A stretch of DNA of 64,000 nt. Origin: Paralvinella palmiformis (lineage: Eukaryota; Annelida; Polychaeta; Terebellida; Alvinellidae). The translations under genes and the position numbers were made by a program. Shown one piece after another: positions 35,185 to 45,990 of this stretch. How positions within the stretch are numbered: the first letter of the stretch is position 1; each line of letters opens with the position of its first letter. The notes beneath the pieces were generated by a model. That model saw nothing but the letters and a program-made list of their open reading frames with translations, made no database searches and was not told the origin of the DNA. The DNA lies in the NCBI GenBank assembly GCA_025642065.1, contig JAODUP010000477.1, forward strand, positions 248,001-312,000, written 5' to 3'.

Positions 35185-35779
35185 TAAGTCAATACACTGG
35201 GTCTGAATGCGAGTATTTCCCTTCTCCTATCGTATAACTTCATTTAAAATAAAGTGGTATTTGTCTGTATGCATGGGGCTCTCTCATATGTGGCCTATAC
35301 TAGTCTATACAGGGATATGCCGCCCTAAGTGGGTCTTTTAGCCTTTTTTGGGTAATTTTCAGAGGATTGTTGTTGTTTTAGGCCAGATTTTGACGGCAGT
35401 TACACGTCGGATAGAATCAGTTAATCATTAATGTTTCATATCTTTTTTTTTGCACAATTGTATGCGACACAATACACCATTTTTATGTTTAATAAAGACA
35501 ATATGGAACACGTAACACAGGTTAAACAAGGACATGGTGGAGTGTTTGGGGTCTTTGTTTAGTAAGGATGATGTCGCATTCCAAAGTTTTCAGAAGATTC
35601 TTGACTAAAGTTTTGACCATGTGAGATGCTAGCAAAGCAAGTTTTAAAACTACTGTAACTTTATTTCTAGGAAAAAAATTAATATATCTCTGATTGAAAT
35701 TGATTTTAATATATAACACTAACATTTTGACTAATTTGGGAAACCTTTTCCTGTGACCTTTAAGGCAAATTGTGGTCAG

Positions 35780-35880
35780 CAACAACAAATCACACAAACA
35801 CAGGAATGAGCTGGATGTGAGCCTACAGCCTAGATGTTTATAATGCAGTGCTCTCACCACTGTGCCATCAGAATCCAAAG
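35780..35880 (-). mobile_element. tRNA-derived SINE family 1 copy (truncated)
   Basis: On the minus strand: A-box TCTGATGGCACAGTGGTGAGAG, then B-box-like TGTAGGCTCACATCC, then CCTGTGTTTGTGTGATTTG, which matches the family 1 tail start (CCTGTGTTTGTGGGATG). Confidence 0.6.
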
Positions 35881-37840
35881 CACAAGAACATGGAGTGGGC
35901 CAATAATTAGTGATAGAAAATACTGTATTGTTTACAATATTTCTGTGTAATTGGGTAATTACAGTTAATAGTATGTTTCAATATGATTCAACCAAACATG
36001 GATGTAAAGGTTTTAAAACCTGGATACGGCCTGACATCAGATGCTGATCCTGTCCAGACGCTATCTTATGTTTGGTCAGTCCAACAGTCCCTAATAACGG
36101 CTGAAGTGATCAATCCCAACTTTAAGGCTGGCTACGTCAGGGTCTGCATCCTGTTCTAACAATCAGTATTTCTATTCCATTACAGTGACCTTGATAGATG
36201 ACCTCTGGGAGACTTCTGTTGTCAGATGGAACACACAAAACAGGATGCCACTGAGACAGGCAGCTGCGTAGGTCAGCAGGTTCCCTTTCAAACTAAGTGA
36301 TGAGTCAGTAACTGAGTAAAATGTAAGGACACATCCACACAAAGTCAGTTAGCAACATCTCCTTTTACTTGTCAGTTTATGACATAGATAAGGACACAGT
36401 AGTGAAGAGGACTAAGATAAAACGCTCACATGCAGATTTGCAGCAGAATTAAATTTCAATTATATCATGTCATAGGTTATATACTGTACTGCTGTAAATA
36501 CTAATAGACAAACAATTACTTCACCTTAACAACAGGTATGAAGTTACAAACCAAAAACTGAACAATTAAATAATTTCAGTTACCTCGTATAATGGCAGCC
36601 ATCACAGGAAAATGCTTTACTGTCTATCTAGTTATGTATTTGTACAGGTATTGTCATTATTAATAAATACTGAAATATGCCAAAATACATGTAACAGGTA
36701 ACAGATCACATAACTTCTAATGGGTCGACTATTCTTTTTCATTTAATAGAAGAAGTTATACAATTTTTGATTCCCTGATTATCTGGCATTCTGATCAACA
36801 AACTGATGAAGAAGACACCATCCAGAGATAAATAAAGACATACAAATGGTGACTATTCTGTGAAAGAATTCAAATACCAAATCACAATCGGATCTTATCC
36901 AGAATTCTCCAGGGGTTCACTCGCTTGTAGAAAGCTTTAACAAGATGGATGTGTACGCAGAGTTCTCTGGCTAACAGAGAAACATCACAATTATAATGAA
37001 GTTTGGCAAAACTGTCATAAATTAGTGGGTGCTTTCATCTCCTCAGGAGTCCACCTCTTACGTCAGACGGTACCCAGTGATTGATGTAAACTAAACTGAA
37101 TCAATAAACTCACTCTGACTGCCAAGTGATCCAGTTACAGACAGGGGGATATGTCTATACCAGAGCCAGCCTGTGGTTATCAGTTATCAATCTGTTAATT
37201 TGTTAGGAAGTTATTTGTGAAAATGTGTGTGCGCGCGCGCGTGTTGGGGGGGGGGATACGGGCTCAATATTTTGCAGGATAGAGACTGGATACATACTTG
37301 ACCAATCAACATAATAACTATAGAACTAATCTATCCAGAGTGTCAGACATCAAACAGACAGATAATTTGTGTTACTTGTGTAAATGAGATTAGCTTAAAG
37401 TAGAAATAATACATAGAATGGTTTCAAGTGACATCAAGTACAGTGACAAGTGTCAGACTGACCAGAAACAGTCTGACATCTTTAATAATTATATTATGGC
37501 TAGAAATCGGTACAACTTGTGAAGACAAATTGCTCTATCTTTCCTTCTACACAAACACACACACACACACACACACAGAGAGAGGGAGCTAGATATTTCA
37601 TAGAAACTGCTTGAAAAGAACCTTCAACAGGTAGTAACCAAACACGATGTAAACCAATATCGGGAAGAATGGTTATATATTAAACATATGACTGATACAG
37701 GATATATGTATGTCCGTATGAGCATACAATATAAGAGCAATAATCCTTAAACTCAAGTACAGGCAATTCTTCTTAATCATGTCCCAAATAATTAAAGGAA
37801 CATTCTCATTCTAAAGGGCATTTAAATTAAGCCAATATGG
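35881..37840. other. Non-coding stretch
   Basis: About 2 kb with a (CG)n/G-tract at 37225-37256 and (CA)n/(GA)n at 37553-37585. No exon recognised. Confidence 0.5.
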
Positions 37841-37848
37841 TCGCTTAC

Positions 37849-38060
37849 CTGAAACATTATGCTGCAGTATATCCACCTTAAAACCTAACGTAGACTCTTC
37901 TCTTTGCCAACGCATTAAAACCTCCAATTCCGTTTAGCATGCAGTCACCAGATCTGTGGCAATGTCATTGTCAAGGATCACGCTTCCAGGCAGCTTTGTG
38001 GCAATATTGCTGACTCAGCTGTGTATCACGACCCCGGGGGTTGGTTACGTATGGCAACTG
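37849..38060 (-). other. Candidate distal 5' exon and promoter of the ECE-like gene
   Basis: On the minus strand a less AT-rich block ends in TTTCAG|GTAAGC (donor at 37848). It carries ATG TTT CAG in the last nine bases (37857-37849), which would read in frame into the ATG of exon 9952. A TATA-like ATTTAAAG (38082-38075) and an initiator-like CACAGTT (38062-38056) lie upstream. ECE-1 genes of vertebrates use alternative 5' exons of this kind. Transcription and splicing are not shown by the sequence, and the implied intron of 28 kb is long relative to the others. Confidence 0.2.
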
Positions 38061-39480
38061 TGTGTCATGTCACTCTTTAAATGAACACCTTGTATGCAAA
38101 CAGCGTCATTATAAACCGTGCTACCAATTACTGGCATCCATAGTGATTGCAGTTTATTTGCAATGGAAGTAAATCAAGGAGAGAGAATCAGTCCACACTG
38201 GTCTGTCTGTGTCTATGTGTATCTCATACGGCATTCCTCTCTGTAAGATACTAACACAATTTACTGTAAGTGATCAGATATCACCATAATGTGAACCTTA
38301 TCAATGACAGTCTGCCATTTAACCTCCCTGTATTTCTGTAACTGATACTATGGACTAATGTAACTTTGATGAATGTACACTGTGTGTGTGTGTTTGTGTG
38401 TGTGTGCATAGGACTGCGTGCACGTGCATCCATTAATCTAAGCATCTAATGATTTAGGCATATATCTATGCATTCATCTTTCCTTCCATACCAAACATAA
38501 CTACTTATAATCCAACGACCAAACCTTCATATATAATATACAAAGTTAATTACAATTTTCCTCTTTCCTTCTAGAATCATGACCTAAATGACAACAACAA
38601 CTAACTCATTGACCTAATATAGCTCAGATATTATTACATCTCAATCTCGGGAAGATCAAAGATGTTAAAAAATTGAGCGAAAATGTATATACAAAAATAC
38701 AAAAGAGAGCTTACAATAGGATATAAAGAGAGATAGTTTTGTCTTTGTAAAGCCAACAGAAGCTTTTCAAGAGTCGACATCAAACCAGTTAGAGGTATGA
38801 CTGGAGGAGGAGATCTTGTCTCTAATGGTAAGTATAGTATGTACCTTCATTATAATATAAGGATCTCTCATGTAAATTAGTAGTCACATCCAGCTTTAAG
38901 GAGATTACTGGGGTGTGTGTGTGGGGGGGGGGATGTCTGTTACCATATCGATACTCACTGCACAATGATACCACAACTAAAGCATCCTACAATTTATTAA
39001 TAATAAATAATAACAACAGTGCACAGGACCTGGACATGTGAATATCTATATAATCTATAGCACGTAATGAAACTAATATTGATGTAACTAATTAAAAAAA
39101 AAATTATATATATATATATATTTGTGAAAAGAAAAAAACTAAATAAAGGAAATTACATTTATAAACCCCTTTGATAGAAAATATTTCAATAATTATCTAT
39201 TTATGATTTGTTGATGTGTGATCATCTTTTGCAAAAGATGTATGGATTATCAGAAGAGAGATGCAAAATGATGTACAGATCTTCAGGCCAGTGTGTTAAT
39301 TTCACCATAACTGAGAGATCTGAGTATCAAATAAAGTGTGTATCAGTAAATCAGTTTTTATATTTAATTAATTCACTTGGCATTTAATTAAAACAGTGGT
39401 ATTTCACTTAATGCTGATCTTAAGCTATTATTTATTGTAGCTATAGTAACAAAACAATTTATTTCAATTATGATTCTCTC

Positions 39481-39484
<4 letters not shown>

Positions 39485-39531
<47 letters not shown>
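39485..39531. repeat. (TA)n microsatellite
   Basis: About 23 TA units. Confidence 0.95.
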
Positions 39532-39534
<3 letters not shown>

Positions 39535-40774
39535 AAGAAAATACTTATGAAAGTCCCAAGTAAGTAAAGCATAAAAAGATAGAGTATGAACAATTCTAAC
39601 AAAACTGTCACTATTTATATAATTTCTGAGCATAATGTTTAGAGATTTTCAGAAATTTTAATATTTAGCTGGCACCATTCAAGTAGATTTGAGAATTTGT
39701 ATGATTACACTAACATCTATTTACTTGGTTGATGTAAGTAATTCAGCCCCAAAATGAATATCCTATGTCCATTCCTTCCTCACCAAAATTATGACGTATT
39801 TCTGCCAGGGGACTCCCTCCTTCACACCATATTAACTGAGACATATAAAGCCTAAAAAGTCTGACAGCTCTGACAAAAAGAGAGGTTATTTCTTCTGCTT
39901 TTGTGAATGGGAATGAATGAACATTAGATTAAATTCTGTCTCTTAATATAGTACCTTGGAACTAATCGGCCTTAAAAGTGGCATTGTGAGTGTGAAGCAA
40001 TGAGATTATTTGTACCAGCTTATCAATTGTTAACACTGATTTACTGGTAACTATTTTGACATTTTCAAATCGCAATTTCCAAAAAGAAAAGGTAACATCA
40101 AGAAAAAACGAAGTAGTAACTAGCCTAATAATTGAAATTAAGTCAAAGCAAAGACACTGGGCTGAAAAAAATATACAATCTAGAATTATTAATAATAACA
40201 CCTTAATATTTTAGTTACTGAGTGTGAACTTTATGAGTTTTGCAATGTCAAAAACAGCAGACTGTAGTTATATAGTGATACATTTTCCCACTCTAAAACA
40301 GTAATTAAAAAAATCCAACAATATCAAGACTGTTAATAAATGAAATTAATCAAATGATCTTTATTCTCCAGGCCTTTCATAACCACTCTCTGCTTATTGT
40401 ATTTAAACTTTTATAATCATATGAGTATTATATTATTTTATTTAAAAACAATAAAAGAGCTATATTCTTTTATCCTAAGTGCACAGAATATATTAGCTTA
40501 GTCCTTTTTACGTTTTTGGGAAAAAATTCAAATTTGGACTAACAAAACTTCCTGTAATCCTCAGCTCAAGATTGGCTAAATAAAACCTTAAGTTACAATT
40601 ATTAGCACCATCAAGCTGACACATTTCGCCACCCCATATCCCATTACATATATAGTCTTAAATAACAATTAACGCCATGAACATTTTACAATGTAACTGG
40701 CACTCATAGTAGACCATTGAGAACCAGTCACTCAAACATATTTCTAAAGCATCAACAAAGCTATTAAGTGACAG

Positions 40775-40860
40775 TCTACACTCCTGGTCATTCGGCCCAT
40801 TTAACCTACCATGTGCACAAAAGTGGCCGTAAAACATCAATCATCATCATCATCATCACA
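40775..40860 (+). mobile_element. SINE family 3 tail with (CAT)n end
   Basis: CGGCCCATTTAACCTACCAT, then GCACAAAAGTGGCCGTAAAA and (ATC)5. Matches the 3' part of 44790-44965 and shows how the element ends: GTAAAACATCA plus a CAT-type simple tail. Confidence 0.55.
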
Positions 40861-42312
40861 CTCCTGGTCCAAAAGACTGCTGAATGTGCAATGTTTGTAC
40901 AGATACCCATCACAAATTGTTACAGTGATTCATATTAAGTTTGGTGCTAATTTAAACACTTCTTTAACATGCCGCAGTAGATGAAGAGCATGTTTCTTTA
41001 TGATTGCTTTGTCAATCATCTACAGGTTTGTTTTTACTCAATATTTGTTTCTTATGTCATCTTTATTACATTTATAATTATCACTGTTATATAATCATTA
41101 ATTACTACTTTATTTCAATATTGTTATAATATTTACCTGTATTTATAAAATTATTTTCCCATTCACTGGAGAAACATTGCATTCAAATATTTCACATGGA
41201 AATCATGCTATCAGAACAGTCATGAGAATAATAAGGCTAATCATTCTGAAGGTTTTAGTTCCCAATTTATAAATTCAGTTCCTCATAAAAACTGAACACT
41301 ACACAAAATTATGATAAGACGACATCTGCATTAAAATATCATCACTAAATGAAAAAATATAATAGTATTTAATATTAAAAATGTTCTATGGCATCTAATT
41401 GTATATTATCAGTAAAAATGCAATTATATCATTAGACCGTGTCTTCTGAGGATGCTGACTTTCACTACCAGGCTACGGTGTTGGAACCTAAATAATTCAG
41501 CATCATTGTCAATTAATGTATTTAATTTATTCAAAACAATTCCTATCAGATATCCCTTTATGGGCATCATCCAAACACCGAACAGTCATCGATGTTCATT
41601 GGGTTACAGTCGGATGTTATTTGACCCCAGGAAATCTAACAAGTTCGTTTATAAACTGATAAATAAAATATGAACACTGACATTGGGGAATCGTATCTAA
41701 GGACTCTTGTATGTGGGTGGCTCCAGTCAATTTACCTGCCGACAATAGAAGCATCAAACGTTGACTAATATAGTAAGCTAAATACTGACAATACACACTT
41801 AATTGCCTTCTATAATCAGACAATAAGCAATAACTGAATTGAATGATAGATAATGTATTAATTGTATTAAGAAATTGACATCTAGAGTTTAATCAGAGAG
41901 TACTGGATGTCTGAAGATGATGACGACGACATGGGTGAAGCCACAAATGATAAGGGCGAGACTGAGGATGGGTTAGAGTTTGAAATATTTACTGTTGTTG
42001 ACGTCATTAATAACATTAGATCCTTAGAGACATTCTGAATGTTCTTTCGGGATAGCCAGGGATGACTTCCCTTTGATCCAGTCTTAGTCCTACTTTACTG
42101 GTGCTGTGGGAACAATCACTTCAGAAGATATTAATGCCCGACCGTTGACATGCCACACAAGATTAGTTAACAATTGTGGTACTGTTTGTATCAAAGATGG
42201 CCGAGACATGTCAACACCAAAACCTGCTTGACTAGTAACACTGTTATGCTGATGACACCTATATTTATCCTATTTTATATATAATGCAATCTGAAACAGG
42301 GAAACTAGCTCA

Positions 42313-42476
42313 GAGTGAGTGAGTTGTTTAGCCTCGATGCTTGTCATATCTGGGACATACGGCCAAGAGGCATCTTACCAAGGGAAACATCCCACAAACA
42401 CAGGTAACAGTTGGAATCGAACCCACAATCTGGTGGTTCACAGCACAGTACTCTTACCACTCCATTACCAGAATGT
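42313..42476 (-). mobile_element. tRNA-derived SINE family 1, best copy
   Basis: On the minus strand: A-box TGGTAATGGAGTGGTAAGAG (42470-42451), B-box GTGGGTTCGATTCCAAC (42426-42410), tail ACCTGTGTTTGTGGGATGTT, CGTATGTCCCAGATATGACA, and a 3' end in CAACTCACTCACTC. About 165 bp. Three other partial copies are at 8735, 35780 and 42938. Confidence 0.75.
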
Positions 42477-42937
42477 TGTGAAACGTCTGAGGTACTGGAT
42501 GACTATTTGACTGACATCAAGTTAAAGCGCCTGTTTGAATAATAAACCAAAATCCGTCATCTTTAGGTAAAAACACTAGACTATTAGTTAATTGAGGGAA
42601 ATGAGAAAACTGTCTAACTCAGGTGAAGAATTTGGAGTTTTATTAATATACCTTCCAGCATGGTATCATAAGTAAATGCAAATAAAAGTTGCCTACAAAA
42701 CACCGACACAAACATAAATAGTGACATCGTGCCTAGACGTTGTGGCAGTAATTTTGTGTATGCTCTGTTGGATACCAAGGATGAATTATTGAAAAATACT
42801 GCAAATATCCACAGCGCAGGTGATGCTCTCAGTATGAATGATTGATTATCCTCATCACGAGTCACACCAGAGATATACAGAAAAGGTATGGCGAAGATTG
42901 AGAAATTCCACAGCCCAGATAATGACCTCGGGGTTAG

Positions 42938-43020
42938 TGATTGTTTAGCCCAGGCAGCCAGGTCCCACCTGAGACATATGGCAAAGGTAAAGATGCAGAT
43001 TCAAACTCTCATCTAGAACA
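42938..43020 (-). mobile_element. SINE family 1 fragment
   Basis: GTGATTGTTTAGCCCAGGCA, GAGACATATGGC and a B-box-like GAGTTTGAATC on the minus strand resemble the tail and B-box of 42313-42476. Strongly eroded. Confidence 0.4.
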
Positions 43021-44789
43021 ACCTAAATGATTAACTCAAAACAATAATTATTACAACAGGTTCTCCATTAGACACAGCTGTAGCAACTATTAGCTTCGGC
43101 TAACCATCATGAGTATTGATTATTAGTATCTTCAAGAATTTATTTTAATGTATTTATAATGAGAGATAAACTTGTTATAGCCATAATGCAATATTTATTA
43201 TGCTTTTCAGCCATCATACACATTAAGCAACATTTATAATATGACTATTATTATTTTTTGAACCAGGATACTGTATATTACAGTTGTCTGAGAACATAGC
43301 TCTCAGTGGCTGACACACTAGAACAACAGCCCTATCTGGATCCATCAAATGGTATCATAACAACCTACATTAGGACCATTGTAGCTCCACCAAGACTGGT
43401 ACCAGTCTGCGATTGCAGGCTCAGCTGATATCACCTTAGCATTAACCTTCACGATAAAATGAGTGCGACTTAATGCTTAAACAAAGGAACTGTCCATCAG
43501 AGCCCATTAATGTATAAACTATAGGTACTGAGTGACATTGAGTGGACAGTTCCTTCAATGCGCTAATCACATTACGGTGTAGCACCTTTGGCATTGTACT
43601 GCATCACTCTATCGGACTCCGCCAGCGGCACAATTACAACAAACTAAATACCATTCAGCTCAAGGCTCGGAAATCTGAGATAGAAAACATTGATGTCTAC
43701 AAAGTGTGGTGTTTTGTGATGATGATAATGATGATAATAATCATCATCAACATCGATTCACTATATTTTAGAGTACTATCATTATATAGCATATTGTTAT
43801 TTCACTGTAGTTTAAGTATTTAAATAACATTAAAAAGTATTAAACCTTTAAAAGCTGGACTTAAGCTAATAATGTGACGCTGAAATGTATTTATATCTGA
43901 GCTAATAAATAAAACTTAAAGAGAAAAGAATATGCTGCTTAATTAGCTTTATAAGATGATCAATCCTTTCACACACACAAACACACACACACACACACAC
44001 ACATTTACTATTCTTATAGTGTACTTTGGGAAGTGTACATGAAGATTATGCTGATATTAGAAATATGTAGAAACACACATTCAAGTTTAACGCCTGATAT
44101 AATTTTCCATAAACAAATAAGATTTGATAAGGGTGTCATTGAGTAAGAAATACATCTTCACCTGTTGTGAAATGGAATGCAAGTTCCTATAATCAAACAA
44201 AATTAAAAACCATATTAATATATTATCCCTGGGAACATACACTGTTTAATCTAAAATTCAGGACCTTTTATCTTCAGAAAGTGTGGAGACAAAATCCACT
44301 ACCTCAGAATCGACACCAGAAACATAAAGAATTCTAACTAACCTTGGTAGTACATATAGTTTCCAGCATATCATTCTGGATATCTTAATCCACCCCCACA
44401 GAGACAAAACATCATATTAGCATGATAAATTCACTGTATATTTCTCAACGCCATTATTATACACTATCTAAATGTCTGAGTGCCTTGTTCAGTTTTAGTG
44501 CTGGTTTCATCTAGAACATAAGACTAATGGGCATAATTACTCCCTAATAAAATAAGATGATTTATTGTGGGATGAAACATTCTATAGACACAGATAATAT
44601 TCCATCTATCTTCAGGTAGTCTGTAAAACAGAGAATGAAGCACAATAAACACGATACTGACAAAGATGGAAGCCATTGATATGGATTCAGATACAGAAGA
44701 ATCCAACTTAAAAGATAACCCTCATAACTATCTCAAATGTTCCCTACATTAAGGTATACTCTACTCATTATATGGGAAGGTGCGTCCAT
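43021..44789. other. Non-coding stretch
   Basis: Contains (CA)n at 43972-44003. No exon recognised. Confidence 0.5.
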
Positions 44790-44965
44790 GGCCTTAGCAA
44801 CTTAGTAGCACAGTTGGCCACATTTCTATATCACCTGGGTTCAAACTCTGACCAGGCTATGTCAAAAGGATGTTTCATCTTTCACTGCACCATTCCCTTT
44901 GGCGGTTGTTAGGCCAATTTAGCCTTACCATGCACAGAAAAAAAATGACAGTAAAACAACAACAT
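44790..44965 (+). mobile_element. tRNA-derived SINE family 3, best copy
   Basis: Head CTTAGTAGCACAGTTGGCCA (A-box region), ATCACCTGGGTTCAAACTCT (B-box), body CTATGTCAAAAGGATGTTTC, CATTCCCTTTGGCGGTTGTT, AATTTAGCCTTACCATGCAC, ending GTAAAACAACAAC. About 170 bp. Related pieces occur at 7171, 7915, 25985, 40775 and 45840. Confidence 0.65.
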
Positions 44966-45293
44966 TAACATTATATAGAAGAACATGAGCTGGATTAAAT
45001 GGTTTAAATAGACCATTTCAAATCTATTTATGTCATCAACCGATTCATACTATCGTGTGTGTGCGTGTGCGCGCTAAGCTACATCCCAGTCATTGTGTTA
45101 TATTAAGGTAACTGGGTGATTACTGGGTGATTACTTGAGTTGTATAAAACTCTAGACATCATTGGCTAAAAGACTTAATCCTTTACAACGTGTGTGTGTC
45201 AGAGAGGGACATTAAGCTTATAAACTGTTATTCTGGTCACACAATAGCTCAGGGATAGGGGAATACAACACTTTGTGACAGCAACAAATTGGT

Positions 45294-45303
45294 CACACAC
45301 ACA

Positions 45304-45344
<41 letters not shown>
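45294..45344. repeat. (CA)n(GA)n compound microsatellite
   Basis: Short (CA)n, then about 18 GA units. Confidence 0.95.
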
Positions 45345-45839
45345 AATATTCAATAAGAACCCTGGAAGGTAGCCGACATTACATCAACACATTTCTTTGA
45401 TGCACTAACTAACACCCTGCCTGTAATGCCCACTAGCCATCTAACGACAAACAGACAACAATCATCCTCATGATACAACAAATCAACATCGTTGAGATGT
45501 GGCTGAAGATATTAGAACTCTTCCTCGGATTTACTCTAGTGCAGATACTACCACAATTGTACGGTATTTATGAATAATCCTTGATGATGGGTTCCCTTTG
45601 GAATTGACTACAGTTCACCGAGTTCAGGGGGGAAATGGGAAGGCAAACGGTAGAGCATCAGAGGACATGAAACTAGAATGTTAGTTTTATTATTGAATAA
45701 ATATATTAACTTATAATTAGCAAAACCGCATCACTTTTGTCATGGGGAATGTATATATCCTTGTTTATTGATCTCTTAAATAATCAAGCTTTTATGACTT
45801 CTGCAGTCTGATTTGAAAACCTTAAACTCTAAAAGGGGA

Positions 45840-45990
45840 TGACAGGATATCTCAGAAGTCTAACTCAGGTACTGCAGCTGGCCACAGACTTCATCATACA
45901 GTTGTATCTCTATATGAAGGATGTTTCATGGTTTAAACCATTCAGTACTCAGCCTACCTGTGTACAACTATGGCCACAAAACAACAATAT
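45840..45990 (+). mobile_element. SINE family 3 copy (eroded)
   Basis: Contains TGAAGGATGTTTCATGGTTT and CAGCCTACCTGTGTACAACT, then ATGGCCACAAAACAACAATA, collinear with 44790-44965. Confidence 0.5.

Larger units (their letters stand above)
38090..41890. other. Non-coding stretch with microsatellites
   Basis: Contains (TG)n at 38381-38406, (TG)n-G9 at 38911-38933, (TA)n at 39485-39531 and a SINE tail at 40775-40860. No exon recognised. Confidence 0.5.

Noticed and set aside
41896..42037. Acidic 46-codon frame (MSEDDDDDMGEATND...)
   Set aside because: Too short and without similarity or splice support to call an exon; a resemblance to transposase C-termini was considered but not convincing.
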